Source: Halosolutus halophilus (GTDB lineage Archaea; Halobacteriota; Halobacteria; Halobacteriales; Natrialbaceae). From it: a stretch of 64,000 nucleotides of DNA. The notes under the pieces are model-generated. The model ran no database searches. It worked only from the letters and a program-made list of their open reading frames with translations, and was not told where the DNA came from. A program made the position numbers and the translations under genes. The stretch spans positions 620,001 through 684,000 of the forward strand of contig NZ_CP094974.1 of NCBI RefSeq assembly GCF_022869805.1. Direction: 5' to 3'. Shown here in pieces: positions 44,323 through 54,567 of this stretch. The stretch's first letter is position 1, and the number at the start of each line of letters is the position of its first letter.

Positions 44323-44559
44323 TCAGTTTTCTCTTGGGTCGTTGACAAAGCGATAAAGTCCACGATTTACTTTTTCGATCCAGCCTGCGTCGATAAGTCC
44401 TTGCAGTGCCCGATTGATGTATTGACGTCGCGTATCAAGTTCTTCTTCGAGGCGTTTCGGATTTGCATAACCCCATGGTATTCCCTCTTCCCGCCCTTCT
44501 TTTAGCACGTCAAGGATAGCTTCTTGTCGGTCGTTGGGTTCGAAATTCTCATTCACCAT
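44323..44559 (-). CDS. Winged-helix DNA-binding protein
   Basis: About 78 residues from the ATG at 44559 (44580 also possible) form one winged helix: NDRQEAILDVLKEGREEGIP, NPKRLEEELDTRRQYINRALQGL with the recognition helix, and IEKVNRGLYRFVNDP as the wing. Such single-domain proteins are common in haloarchaeal viruses and plasmids as regulators. It stands alone on the minus strand between the DUF457 remnant and a divergent zinc-binding protein. Confidence 0.75.
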   Translation of the reverse strand: MVNENFEPNDRQEAILDVLKEGREEGIPWGYANPKRLEEELDTRRQYINRALQGLIDAGWIEKVNRGLYRFVNDPREN

Positions 44560-44667
44560 CTTAGCGCTGGCTACTCTCATGCAACACTAAACATTTCGGT
44601 GGTAGTTCAGCTCTTCATTACAAACACTGTTACAAAATAAGTTACAATGTAACTACTAAGTGGGTCG

Positions 44668-45294
44668 ATGTACTATGTCGAAACGAGAAGCCGGGAATTC
44701 CAAGTAAAACTGGACGGTGCTGGGACACCGCCCGCGCTTCTCGAGGCTGAGAAGCAATGGGAGATACAATTCGAAGCGGTGAAATACGTATTGTTCGCCA
44801 ATCATGCGGAAACGACGGGTGTCACGACCCAACCGGCCATGGTCACTCCCGTCCCGCGTGCTTCGCGACACACTATGCAGGTGATTATGATGTCCAATGA
44901 CGAGTTCTGTCGATCGCTCACCGAACTGGCGACTGCGCTCGGGAACGGACCGGCAGTGATCGCGACACCGGAACAGGTTTTGACGGGGCACCCAGTCGGC
45001 CCTCGCGCGGATGCCGCTTTCTGTATCGGCTGTGGCACGCCACTACACGAGACCGATATCGCGTTCGCGTACGCGTACCGCTGTGCCGAGTCCGCGGAAT
45101 GGACCGTCTCGCGCCTGTACTGCCACGGCTGTGTACCGGACTCGATAACATCGCCAACGCTCGGAGCGACAGAGGTCCTCGTCGGTGGGCGCCTTGGGAC
45201 GATTACGCTACCCACGGTTCGCCGATATCGACTGTGTCTAACCGAACTCGCGCTTCAATCGTTTAGCCCGGCGACCGAGGGGTGTCCACCATGA
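44668..45294 (+). CDS. Putative zinc-binding protein of unknown function
   Basis: The 208-residue protein has two CxxC pairs, FCIGCGTPL near residue 116 and YCHGCVPD near 150, that could bind one zinc ion. The N-terminal part (MYYVETRSREFQVKLDGAG, then FEAVKYVLFAN) may be a separate small domain. I do not recognise a named function; similar proteins occur in haloarchaeal accessory regions. It is divergent from the winged-helix gene and lies 51 bp before an HNH-type gene. Confidence 0.6.
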   Translation: MYYVETRSREFQVKLDGAGTPPALLEAEKQWEIQFEAVKYVLFANHAETTGVTTQPAMVTPVPRASRHTMQVIMMSNDEFCRSLTELATALGNGPAVIATPEQVLTGHPVGPRADAAFCIGCGTPLHETDIAFAYAYRCAESAEWTVSRLYCHGCVPDSITSPTLGATEVLVGGRLGTITLPTVRRYRLCLTELALQSFSPATEGCPP

Positions 45295-45345
45295 ACGAGC
45301 TGCTATCAGGGGGCGATTTTACCTGCGGAATAACTTACTCGAAAA

Positions 45346-45825
45346 ATGAGTGTTGAGTGTCCACAGTGTAACCGTAGCTTCGATTCACACCGAGCAAAAT
45401 CGGTTCACGCATCACAGGTTCACAACGGCCGAATGCCATCAATTCATTGTGATCCTTACGGCCACAGAGAACTCACTACAAAACACAAAGGAGAACGGTT
45501 TCGCGTTCAGCTTCATCGGTTGCATGCTACACTGCTTGTAGACGATGTTTCGGAACTCGCCAGTAAGGAAGTACACCATCTCAACGGCTGCCCATTCGAT
45601 AATCGACTGGAAAATTACGAACTTATTGACATAGATGAGCATCGGGCGAAATCGCGGAAGGTCTATCGAAATCTCTCAGGATTCAAACTACTTTGTCGAG
45701 CATGTGGGAACGCAACGCAGGTAAACACTAATAGATGCGTTAACTTCTGTCCGACGTGTGCTTCGTCACTGGATGAGGTTGAGATAGTACGCTCAGAGTC
45801 GATTGATTGGAGAATACCACATTAA
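45346..45825 (+). CDS. HNH-type nuclease-like protein with zinc fingers
   Basis: The 159-residue protein starts with a C2H2-like finger (CPQCNRSFDSHRAKSVHASQVH), continues with VHHLNGCPFDNRLENYELID and DEHR, which fits an HNH/HNHc homing-type nuclease core, and ends with a four-cysteine knuckle (LLCRACGN, FCPTCASS). Such proteins occur in viruses and mobile elements. The surrounding DNA is less GC-rich than the backbone. Nuclease activity is inferred from the motif only. Confidence 0.72.
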   Translation: MSVECPQCNRSFDSHRAKSVHASQVHNGRMPSIHCDPYGHRELTTKHKGERFRVQLHRLHATLLVDDVSELASKEVHHLNGCPFDNRLENYELIDIDEHRAKSRKVYRNLSGFKLLCRACGNATQVNTNRCVNFCPTCASSLDEVEIVRSESIDWRIPH

Positions 45826-46077
45826 TATATCCGAGACATTCTCTATCGATAACAGACCGCCAGTAGGAGGTGAGTGCGATTGAATCGACAAACTCGCCAA
45901 CCACCTGATCGACTACGACGTATAATATTCAGATACAATAGGGGCAAGATAAAGTTACATTTAGCCCGCCGAGGGGTATTTGCCGTGAGTTCAAACTTCT
46001 AATTGAGTGGTTTCTGGTCCTGTGTAGTTAATCACCGAACAGTCGACCACCGGGATATGTGAGCCCATGTATCGTGG

Positions 46078-46365
46078 ATGAACGAGGCAGACGACGCGAT
46101 TTTGGAGTACTTGCAGGAATTGGAGACAGACACGGGCCACCGGGTTTCGCTCCCGCCGACTGCCGTGTGGTACAATCTGGTCGAGGAACTCGGTGTCTTG
46201 GAGCGGAGCCAGAATACAATCTCTCGTCGCATGAACGTGCTCTCGGACGCCGGGTTGCTCGAGAAAACCAACGAGAAACGCGGCTACTACAGAATTACCG
46301 ATACGGGACTTGCCTATCTAAATGGTGAACTGGTTGCAAGCGACCTCGAACGGCCTAAAGAGTAA
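46078..46365 (+). CDS. Winged-helix transcriptional regulator (PhiH1-repressor-like)
   Basis: The 95-residue protein has one winged helix: DDAILEYLQELETDTGHRVSL, VWYNLVEELGVLERSQNTISRRMNVL as helix-turn-helix, and GLLEKTNEKRGYYRITDTG as wing, plus a short tail. Small repressors of this kind are frequent in haloarchaeal viruses. It marks the right edge of the element-like region; the next gene belongs to the glycan locus. Confidence 0.75.
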   Translation: MNEADDAILEYLQELETDTGHRVSLPPTAVWYNLVEELGVLERSQNTISRRMNVLSDAGLLEKTNEKRGYYRITDTGLAYLNGELVASDLERPKE

Positions 46366-46541
46366 TCGATCGACATTCTATATATAAGAACAACCAGAAA
46401 GGCCTAACGTTCTCGAGGGCTGTGACTCGAGGTCGTCGCTCCTTTCAGTCTCATCCAGGGGTTTTACCGAACAGTGACAAGAATCAAGGTTGTTCCAAAT
46501 ATTGGCCTTCGAGTATCTCGACTGAGAGGCTGTTGGGTCAG

Positions 46542-47003
46542 TCAGAGAAGGTTTGAGTCCTTCAGATATAATTTCACGTATTCGTGTAGATCATCCTCGA
46601 TTTCAGAAATCCATTGTATCTCACTATGTTGTTGATCGAGAGAAATTGACGGAGAATCATCAATCGGGCTCACATGATAGACAACGTTGACGGTATGTCT
46701 ACTAGGGTTGTTCTCCTCTGCACTAGTGTCCCAGAAGTGAGCGTATACTCCAATCTGATCTAAGATGTTCACATCGATACCGAGTTCTTCGGTTGCGATC
46801 CGATGAGCGGCGTCCTCAAAGCGTTCTCCCTTGTATAATCGTCCTCCCGGCCAAAACCATTCGCCCTGTACCGGTTTATTTGTCCGCTTTGCTAGGAGAA
46901 TCTCGCCATCGTTTTCGACGACGGTTTCGACACAGACTTCAGGCATTTGAGTGATGAATTCTGAGAAAAGCTCGTCCGGAATCCGATCATTGTGAACTTC
47001 CAT
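46542..47003 (-). CDS. Nudix hydrolase, GDP-mannose mannosyl hydrolase-like
   Basis: The 153-residue protein has a Nudix box at residues 53-76 (GGRLYKGERFEDAAHRIATE then ELG). The usual REUxEE core is RIATEELG, the kind of altered box found in GDP-mannose mannosyl hydrolase, and the preceding EWFWPGGRL also fits that group. It would release mannose or fucose from GDP-sugars. It is divergent from the dehydratase/fucose-synthase operon, so it may tune the GDP-sugar pool. The terminal Tyr/His-rich part is ordinary. Confidence 0.78.
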   Translation of the reverse strand: MEVHNDRIPDELFSEFITQMPEVCVETVVENDGEILLAKRTNKPVQGEWFWPGGRLYKGERFEDAAHRIATEELGIDVNILDQIGVYAHFWDTSAEENNPSRHTVNVVYHVSPIDDSPSISLDQQHSEIQWISEIEDDLHEYVKLYLKDSNLL

Positions 47004-47113
47004 ATGGCCAGTTGGATCTGGACTAGCAAAATGGCTTTTGGTGTTGTGACACTATAAACGATGAATCTAGTGATAGTAAGGTAGAAGTGGGGGTCATCTA
47101 AATCAGACATATA

Positions 47114-48175
47114 ATGGATATCGACTCCAAAGTTGCTGGCCGACCGGTTTTTGTTACTGGTGCAGATGGATTCGTTGGCTCGCACCTCGTCGACCGGCTC
47201 GTCGATGCAGGTGCAGACGTCCACGTCTTCGTCCGGGCGACGTCTAGCGGCGAACTGAACAACATCGTTCACCAATCGGAAGAGGTCACCGTCCATCGGG
47301 GTGACCTCCGGGACAGCCATTCCGTTCGAGAGGCCCTCTCGGACTTTCAGGATTACAGTGATTCGCTCATCTTCCATCTCGCCGCTCAGGCTCACGTCGG
47401 CGAATCCTGGGACCGACCCTATGAAACCATCGAGACGAACGTCACTGGAACACTGAATCTCTTGCAGGCTGTTGTCGATCTTGATCTTGACGTTACGAAG
47501 ATCGACACTGCCGGTACCAGCGAGGAGTACGGGAACATCAAGAAAGAAATGGAGGACAAGCACAACTTCGAAGAGGACGGCCGCGTCATTCTGGACGAAC
47601 GGTCGCCTGTGAACCCGACGAGCATTTACGCCACCTCCAAACTGGCGTCAGACTTCCTGACGATGAACTTCCACGACGGGTACGGATTGCCGACCGTCAC
47701 GACCCGAATGTTCAACAACTACGGTCCTCGCCAGAACCCGCGCTATATCACCGGGACGATCATCACCCAAGCACTTGAGAGGGATGTTGTCGAACTCGGT
47801 AACCTGCAGCCGAAGCGTGACATGTGTTACGTGAGCGACGGCGTCCGAGGTCACCTGCACGTAGCGCTTGAGGGGTCCCCCGGCGAACAGTATGTCTATG
47901 GGTACGGCGAGAACATCTCCATGCGGGACTGGACCGAGCTCATTCTCGAGGTAGGGAGCAAGTACAATTACTGGGACAGGCCCGAAATCGTCCAACGGGA
48001 GGACCGTTACCGTCCCGGCGATAGCGACGTCGAAGAACTGCTTGTCGGATACGAGAAACTCAACGAAGAGACGGGTTGGGAACCGGAAGTCGATTGGCGG
48101 CAGGGCGTCCGACAAACAATCGACTGGTACGCGACGAACCGCGAACAGTGGTACGGGAGGGTCGACTGGCGATGA
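47114..48175 (+). CDS. NDP-sugar 4,6-dehydratase (GDP-mannose dehydratase-like)
   Basis: The 353-residue extended SDR has [11 protein letters not shown] near residue 15, the 4,6-dehydratase site GTSEEYG near 136 (the TSE form seen in GDP-mannose 4,6-dehydratases), YATSK near 175, and [12 protein letters not shown]. The start GADGFVGSH differs from classic GMD (GxTGQDGS), so dTDP- or CDP-sugar use is possible. The next gene, which overlaps it by four bases, is a GDP-L-fucose-synthase homologue that would use the GDP-4-keto-6-deoxymannose product; this favours GDP-mannose. Confidence 0.78.
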   Translation: MDIDSKVAGRPVFVTGADGFVGSHLVDRLVDAGADVHVFVRATSSGELNNIVHQSEEVTVHRGDLRDSHSVREALSDFQDYSDSLIFHLAAQAHVGESWDRPYETIETNVTGTLNLLQAVVDLDLDVTKIDTAGTSEEYGNIKKEMEDKHNFEEDGRVILDERSPVNPTSIYATSKLASDFLTMNFHDGYGLPTVTTRMFNNYGPRQNPRYITGTIITQALERDVVELGNLQPKRDMCYVSDGVRGHLHVALEGSPGEQYVYGYGENISMRDWTELILEVGSKYNYWDRPEIVQREDRYRPGDSDVEELLVGYEKLNEETGWEPEVDWRQGVRQTIDWYATNREQWYGRVDWR

Positions 48176-49134
48176 GCTACGATTACTGGGATGGGAAAAC
48201 CGTCATGGTAACCGGCGGTTCCGGGTTCCTTGGCAGCCATCTCGTCGAGGAACTCGAATCACGCTCCGATAACGTAGAGGTGTTCATCCCTCGTAGCGAA
48301 GACTACGATCTTCGCGAACGGAGTAATATTAGACGGGCGTTCCAGAAGTCCGGTGCCGATGTCGTCCTTCACCTCGCCGCAACTGTCGGTGGGATCGGTG
48401 CGAATCGCAAGAACCCAGGACGGTACTTCTACGATAACGCCATCATGGGTATCGAACTGATGGAGATGGCCAGACAGTTCGACGTCGAGAAGTTCACCAT
48501 TCTCGGGACCATTTGCGCGTATCCCGAGGACACACCCGTACCGTTCAACGAAGAGGATCTCTTCGAAGGGTATCCCGAACCGACCAACGCACCGTACGGG
48601 ATCGCAAAAAAGGCTCTTCTCACCCAGTCGAAGGCGTACCGCAAGCAGTATGATTTCAATAGCATTTACCTCATGCCAGTTAATCTCTACGGGCCGCGGG
48701 ACGACTTCGACCTCGAGACGTCGCATGTGATCCCCGCGATCATTCGTAAGTGCGTCGAAGCGCGCGAACGTGGCGACGACTCGATCACTGCCTGGGGTAC
48801 TGGAGAACCGACCCGAGAATTCCTTTACGTCGAAGATGCAGCTAAGGGAATTCTCGACGCAACGGAACGCTACGACAGAAGTGAGCCGGTTAATCTCGGA
48901 AGCGGTGACGAGATTAGTATCCGCGACCTCGTCAAGATGATCGCAGATGTGACGAACTTCGAGGGAGATATCGAGTGGGACACGTCGAAGCCCGACGGCC
49001 AAATGCGACGTCGGCTAGACGTTTCTCGAGCCAAAGAGTACTTCAGCTGGGTAGCGGATACTGACTTCAAAGATGGATTGCGGGAAACAGTCGAATGGTA
49101 CGAAGCTAACTGCAATGAAATCATTGATCAATAA
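48172..49134 (+). CDS. fcl: GDP-L-fucose synthase (epimerase/reductase)
   Basis: I chose the ATG at 48172 because it overlaps the previous stop (ATGA) and gives a normal Rossmann start ([11 protein letters not shown]). The 320 residues have the GMER marks: [10 protein letters not shown] with the catalytic Cys, [13 protein letters not shown] with Yxxx[14 protein letters not shown] and [11 protein letters not shown] with the catalytic His. Together with the upstream 4,6-dehydratase it would make GDP-L-fucose, or a related 6-deoxyhexose, for surface glycans. Confidence 0.85.
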   Translation: MSYDYWDGKTVMVTGGSGFLGSHLVEELESRSDNVEVFIPRSEDYDLRERSNIRRAFQKSGADVVLHLAATVGGIGANRKNPGRYFYDNAIMGIELMEMARQFDVEKFTILGTICAYPEDTPVPFNEEDLFEGYPEPTNAPYGIAKKALLTQSKAYRKQYDFNSIYLMPVNLYGPRDDFDLETSHVIPAIIRKCVEARERGDDSITAWGTGEPTREFLYVEDAAKGILDATERYDRSEPVNLGSGDEISIRDLVKMIADVTNFEGDIEWDTSKPDGQMRRRLDVSRAKEYFSWVADTDFKDGLRETVEWYEANCNEIIDQ

Positions 49135-49813
49135 CCCCGCGAGGATCTGGTAAATCGATAGACAGTTCCGATTTGATCCGTCACAACTAGGGGGTTGGAG
49201 CGGAAGACGGTGGAGGGTTCATGTTCAAAATTTCCCGCTTGACTGGTAAGGTCGTGACGTTGGCTAGAAGTGGTGGTACCTGAGGTGAATCCGCCGCTGA
49301 CAGCGACTGACCGGTGCCGAAACACACCGTCACTATTGTTCCGAAGGTCGTCTGGGCATTGCATCTACAGATTTAGCGCCTATTGGACGAGATTGTGAGT
49401 ATCTCGATGTGATTAACTGAAATTGACAGTTTGAGGTGCGGACAAACGTTTCAACTCGCGATACTGTTGACACTGGGGCTGCAGCACAGAACGAGACGGC
49501 CGAATTGCGCTCAATTACGACGACAATGGTACGTGATTTTGCAACATCGGGGATCAACAGGCTGCCGAAATCTCAGATAGTGGGTTAGATATTCATGAGA
49601 GCATGTGGTGATATCTGGAGACTACCGACACGAGCACCGAAGATTGGTAGATACGTACGGTTCAGGCGCTCAAATATGTCATTGGGTAAAACCGAGACAA
49701 CCAGCACCTGAATTAACGACCGGATTGGTGGCACGACAACCAACACGCGGACGCAGAGATTTAGTGGCGATTGATGGAAACACATATACAGATATAGATT
49801 TCTATGTCATCCA
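49135..49813. other. Gene-free stretch in the glycan locus
   Basis: No complete gene is visible. A short open stretch around 49435-49560 (FEVRTNVSTRDTVDTGAAAQ then NETAELRS) has coding-like codons but neither start nor family match. The following bases are AT-rich and should carry the promoter of 49814. Confidence 0.35.
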
Positions 49814-50719
49814 ATGAGTAATACTCTGACAATATTGGGAATTGACGCGGCCGACTACGCGTTATGTCATGAGTGGGGATGTTCGAATCTGTTGCTCGAT
49901 CGCGATCAGAAGCTCGAATCATTTGCACATTCGACTGATGTCCCAGCGACATTGGAGGTCTGGCCGTCGATCGCAACAGGTCAGCGGCCGACAGAACACG
50001 GCGTCCTTTTGAACGCAGAAGATCGGGACACGGGGAGTTCGTTGTACCGTCTTGCTGTGAGTGCGAATAAAGCACTCCCAGACCTGCTCAGCGATCGGAT
50101 TCGGGCACTAAAGGAACAACAGGTTGGAACATCGTTCCCACAAACTTCCGCCCAAACGATCTTTACCGAAACTGGTGGAACTGCCTACAACTGGCCGGGT
50201 GTAACGCCATGTCACGACTGGGATCGTGAAGGTGAGTGGTTCCAATCAGTTATTGAAGGCGATCTTCCCGAACAAGAGTTTTATCGACGTCAGCTCGGCG
50301 ATGCTGGAAAAGGAGTTGGATGGCTGGCTGCACAGGCCCAAGCAGATGTCCCCGTCGCTGGCGCTCATATCCATATTCTGGATCATATGGGTCATCTCTA
50401 CGGCGAACGCCCAGAGAAACTTCGACAATCCTACGACGCTGTAGATGAGTTGGTAGGATGGCTTCAAGAACGAGTAGACTCGCTCATAATTATTTCTGAC
50501 CACGGAATGCAATCAACGGCTGTTGATAGTGATGATGATCCAGGGGTCCATTCCTGGCGGGCAATGGTGGCAGCCACCGACGACATCGAGACGCTTCCAG
50601 ATGGAGTTCTTGATGTCTACGAATGGCTATTGATGCAGATCAACGACGAAGAAGTTGACGAGACGACAACGACAGTAGATGCGCCAATGGAGCATCTCAA
50701 GGATTTGGGATACTTGTAG
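49814..50719 (+). CDS. Alkaline-phosphatase-superfamily (phosphodiesterase-type) protein
   Basis: The 301-residue protein begins LTILGIDAADYAL, an alkaline-phosphatase-fold start with a metal-binding Asp. It continues with WPSIATGQRPTEHGVL, HILDHMGHLYGE and IIISDHGMQ, the later metal-binding Asp/His sites. It ends with EHLKDLGYL, a C-terminal tag also seen in 58313-59542. Such proteins are common in haloarchaeal glycan loci, where the substrate is unknown; transfer of phosphate or another group to lipid-linked sugars has been suggested for relatives. It is shorter than typical members. Confidence 0.75.
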   Translation: MSNTLTILGIDAADYALCHEWGCSNLLLDRDQKLESFAHSTDVPATLEVWPSIATGQRPTEHGVLLNAEDRDTGSSLYRLAVSANKALPDLLSDRIRALKEQQVGTSFPQTSAQTIFTETGGTAYNWPGVTPCHDWDREGEWFQSVIEGDLPEQEFYRRQLGDAGKGVGWLAAQAQADVPVAGAHIHILDHMGHLYGERPEKLRQSYDAVDELVGWLQERVDSLIIISDHGMQSTAVDSDDDPGVHSWRAMVAATDDIETLPDGVLDVYEWLLMQINDEEVDETTTTVDAPMEHLKDLGYL

Positions 50720-50739
50720 ACGTTCTAAGTAATACTGTA

Positions 50740-51960
50740 TCAGTCAGTGACAGGATGTCGGCAGCCGAGATTAACGATGCTATCGAGGCAAATTTACAAG
50801 TCGGAAGGGGAAATGTTGTATTCGACCCAGCACGTACACAACTGAGTCAGAACCAATTGACCTATCGAAATCTTACCGCCCCACTTTGAAGCAGATAGAA
50901 ATGTGACAATCGCGATCAGCGACAGCCTGCACGACAACGTTATCGCTAACGTCTCCGACCAGTCAAACGGATTATTTCGGCGCGGAGAGCATTGAAGTGG
51001 TCGGAAACTAACAAAGCGACAGAAGTAATGAGGTGTCGTCGAACCAGGCCGGGATCAGAGTACAACATACAGTCAATATGAGAACAGATTCACGCCTTTG
51101 AATGGGAACACTCTCAAATACGACGGTCTACCGCCGAGTCCGTGAATACGGCTGCAAGTCGGTGACTTCGTTCGTGATCGGCTTCCTGGAACGAACGCAG
51201 ACACTGTCGTTCCTGACGGAACGAAGTGTCATAGCCAGCAGGATCACTGCTCCTACCATGATGTTAACGTCACCCTTGGGCAAACGGCCGAGGGTGACGA
51301 CACAGAAACTACACTCTTAGACGTCCACGTCAACGGATCCTGGGAGGAAACAGCAGAAGCCCTCGAAGAGACTGAGGCGGTCACTGACGACGCCACGGTC
51401 GTCAGTGACGCCGAAAAAGCGCTCGTCGATGCGTTCGAAAGTGGAGACCAATCTCACCAGCTCGATCTCGTTCGCGTCGGTCGAACGCTCAGGTACAAGC
51501 TCTGGAAAGACGATGCGTTTCCGCTCGGAGAGCAGAAAGCGATCGTCTCTGGTGTTACGGATGATCTGTTCCATCTGAAAAACTCTGTCGCACTCCATGC
51601 ACCGAGGAATGAGCGTTTGGTCGATCCGCTCGCGGATCGCCAAACGCTCGAAAATCTCGGGAAGGAAGCCTGTAGGTTAGAGCGTCAAGACTCCCCGAAA
51701 GCTACGGCGTACCTCCGGGAATGGGTAGAAGCAACCGTGACGTTCGCGGAACTCGCGCTTGACCAACAGCAGGTTCCGTGGACGTCAAACGTGGTCGAAC
51801 GAGCCATGGGTGAAGTTTCGAAGCGGTGTAAGAATCAATGGATGCGGTGGTCTGAAGCGGGGTTAGAGTCGCTTTTCTGGTTGAATCTGGTGCAGTATGC
51901 CGATCCCGAGCAGCCAAAACAGCCATCACAATGGAGGTGTCAGTCGACGCTACCAGAGGC
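50740..51960 (+). pseudogene. ISH6-type transposase remnant
   Basis: Scattered frames give VVPDGTKCHSQ, YHDVNVTLGQ, LLDVHVNGSWEETAEALEE, VSDAEKALVDAFESG, the long middle DLVRVGRTLRYKLWKDDAFP and the C-terminal VPWTSNVVERAMGEVSKRCK and WSEAGLESLFWLNLVQYADP. This is the large ISH6 (ISNCY) transposase of haloarchaea, with its catalytic acidic residues in separate pieces. The first part (50757-50890, VGRGNVVFDPARTQLSQNQL) is detached by deletions. It is dead, and the membrane-protein gene at 52051 begins just beyond it. Confidence 0.75.
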
Positions 51961-52050
51961 GAACTCTCTAGACGAGTTTGGGACGGGACCAATAACTTTA
52001 CCGCCACTACCAGCCGATCTAATAGGCAAAATATATTGCGCAAGAATCTA

Positions 52051-53562
52051 ATGGACCGTTTTGTGAAACAATCGAGACAGTGGAAAGTTGCGACAATCGC
52101 TGCTGCGATTGGACTGGCCGCTGTAGCGGTCCTCTGGCAAACATCAATCGAACCAGGGTTCTTTGTCCGAAACTTCGCTGCTGCACTCTGGGGTGACCTT
52201 CAGAGCGGTACACTCACGATTAACATCTTGTCGAACGTCCCCGGGATGAAACCATGGCTGGCGATACTCTCTACCGTCACAGGAATCCCGCTCGATCAGA
52301 TCCATAACCTGCCGTTCGGGGCAGCCATGCGCGCCGTCCTTTATTTTTCGATTGTCATGCATCTAACAGACAGGGCTGATATCGCATCCATGATGGGTTT
52401 GTTGACGCTTGTTTACCCGTGGGGCGGCTGGGGATTCAACTCAATTTATGTCCACTCTTTGGGGGGGTTCGTGTTCCTCTCGTTAGTTCTTCTTATGTTG
52501 ATTATGGCAGACAGTCGCAATCGACCTGCCTATTCGATGGCTGGTATCTTGCTAATTACCGCGCTATTCTTCTTCGATTACACGGCAAGCGTTTGGGCAG
52601 GAGTCATGCTCGTCGTTCTGGCCGCGATCGCGTATTACCGGCGGGAGTTACGGTTTGGGAGTCTGCTGATCCTCTCAATCTGTGCGGCCGTCCTCTATTC
52701 GCTAAAGCGGACAATCACCCCGTTCATCAGGTTATGGCAGGATACCGGCCCGCTGGGCGTTCTATTTGGAACCTCTAAGTCACCTACCTCTCATGAGTAT
52801 CCTCACATGGCCGAGTCAGTTGGATTGGGACTGTCAAAAATCATTTATTTGCTTATCGGGCTGGCATGCCTTGGCTACGTGTCCTCGATCGGCTATCATC
52901 TATACCGGCGACGAGATATCCGGCGCACCCTTGCAGATATCTCCGGGCGAGAGTACGTTATCGGAGCGGCATTGATTGGTGGCGTCGTTGGAACCGGTCT
53001 CTACACTCTCATGGATCGATTCACACAATTTTTCATCTTTCTGATGGCACCGATAGTCGGTCTCGTTGCCATTTGGTATCTACCCCGATATCTTCCCCTT
53101 CCGGCAGTCCGAGAGCATCGGTCCGTCATTGCGCTAGTGTTCGTCGTCGCGCTCACAGGATTTGTTGGTATCGAGTTCGTATACCAAATGCAAACTGGCG
53201 ATATTGACCGCAACTCACAGATGGATGGCGAGCCGATTGGAACATGGCTCGGCACTCATGGCGACGGAGATGAGGTCCAGACGGATTTGATGACAGCTGG
53301 ACGACTCCGAATGTCCGAGGAGAAGCATGACATGGCGATTGAGTGGCAGTGGTACGACAACGAGAGTTACGCGACCGTTGTCGAGGGTGGGGACCCACCG
53401 CCTGACTACACGATTGTTGACCTCGAGTCAGAGGCCGGTGTGCGGGCGATCGGCGGGTCGTGGCTACGGTTCGAGTCACTCGGACACTATGAGAGGGAGA
53501 TCAACAACAATCCAAACATGAACCGTGTTTACCACGACGGGACTTATGCAACGTACACATAG
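52051..53562 (+). CDS. Polytopic membrane protein of the glycan locus
   Basis: The 503-residue protein from the ATG at 52051 has about 10-11 hydrophobic segments (first VATIAAAIGLAAVAVLW at 13-29, last ALVFVVALTGFVGIEFVY near 380) and a C-terminal soluble tail of about 120 residues. A frame open to 51931 comes from the IS remnant and is not used. The layout resembles membrane-embedded glycosyltransferases (GT-C-like) or polymerases, but no DxD-type loop is clear. It could be an O-unit polymerase or a transferase; I cannot tell which. Confidence 0.6.
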   Translation: MDRFVKQSRQWKVATIAAAIGLAAVAVLWQTSIEPGFFVRNFAAALWGDLQSGTLTINILSNVPGMKPWLAILSTVTGIPLDQIHNLPFGAAMRAVLYFSIVMHLTDRADIASMMGLLTLVYPWGGWGFNSIYVHSLGGFVFLSLVLLMLIMADSRNRPAYSMAGILLITALFFFDYTASVWAGVMLVVLAAIAYYRRELRFGSLLILSICAAVLYSLKRTITPFIRLWQDTGPLGVLFGTSKSPTSHEYPHMAESVGLGLSKIIYLLIGLACLGYVSSIGYHLYRRRDIRRTLADISGREYVIGAALIGGVVGTGLYTLMDRFTQFFIFLMAPIVGLVAIWYLPRYLPLPAVREHRSVIALVFVVALTGFVGIEFVYQMQTGDIDRNSQMDGEPIGTWLGTHGDGDEVQTDLMTAGRLRMSEEKHDMAIEWQWYDNESYATVVEGGDPPPDYTIVDLESEAGVRAIGGSWLRFESLGHYEREINNNPNMNRVYHDGTYATYT

Positions 53563-53689
53563 CCAATCGGTACTGAGGACCAGATCTAACGCCTAAATCA
53601 CCTCGCAGGCAGTGTAACTATTAATTCTTTTGGCGATATAATAATTATTATTTCTGAATGTTAATATGAAGACTATCAATTTAAGCAGA

Positions 53690-54330
53690 ACGCTCTGAAC
53701 CAGCACGAGTTCGAACAGATAATCCAAAGAACACATAGATCGGACGACTATTACTCACTGCAGGCGCGGTTCGTACTCTATCTTGCGGGCCGGCTAGGGA
53801 TCCGAAAGAGAAAGATCACGCACCTCATCGAGTGATGGGTTGGTTTCGATCGGAAAATAATCTGCATTCCGGCCTACAAACGGTATATCAAGGGACGGAA
53901 TTCGATGAGGGCCCGTAGACACTGCCGACAAAGCACGATACAATGGGAAAGCCAAACAAAGACATGACGGGAAAAGACGCCAAGAGACTGTCTTATATTC
54001 TGGAAATCGAGTCCGCTATCTGAGACATTCCGTTCGGTTTTCATCACCGAGTCTCGCTAGTTATCAAAGAGTTTTTCAAGGAATACGACGCGTGGCTGAT
54101 GGGCGCACACACAATCACGCGGCGAGTCAAGAAGGCAGCCGAAAAGTCTGATTTCGTCTGTCGAGTGTATCCCACGCACTTTGTGCCACAACAGCAAGCC
54201 ATCACACCGGACGCGGGTTAGACGTGACAGAACTTCTTGGCTGGGCGCAAGTTACAACCACGCATCGATATGTGAAAATGAACGGAACCAACACCGCTAG
54301 AGCATTCCACGAGATCCACTGACGATAAAA
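53690..54330 (+). pseudogene. Tyrosine-recombinase (phage-type integrase) remnant
   Basis: Pieces in several frames read ALNQHEFEQIIQRTHRSDDY, then LQARFVLYLAGRLGIRKRKI with the first catalytic Arg region, DRKIICIPAY, EFFKEYDAW, HTITRRVKKAAEKSDF and a final GWAQV-type stretch with VKMNGTNT. These are the blocks of haloarchaeal integrases in order. Stops and frameshifts are frequent and the HxxR box is degraded. It sits at the left edge of the AT-rich glycan genes. Confidence 0.68.
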
Positions 54331-54567
54331 AGAGAGGCGGACACACGGATAAGTTTTGGGACGAGCATGACAAAAATGACTACACTTGCCCGTGTTGTGA
54401 TCAAGACGCGAGCGAGGTCGGCCGCTTCAAGGTGTATCACAAAGACAGGAACCTGTAGCCGATAAGTCAATGAAGCTTTACCTTTCGATCCTTGTCTGAA
54501 GACGACCATGATGATAAAGAGAGGTCTTAAATAGTTAAAGCAGATTATCTTGGATAGATTGACAACG

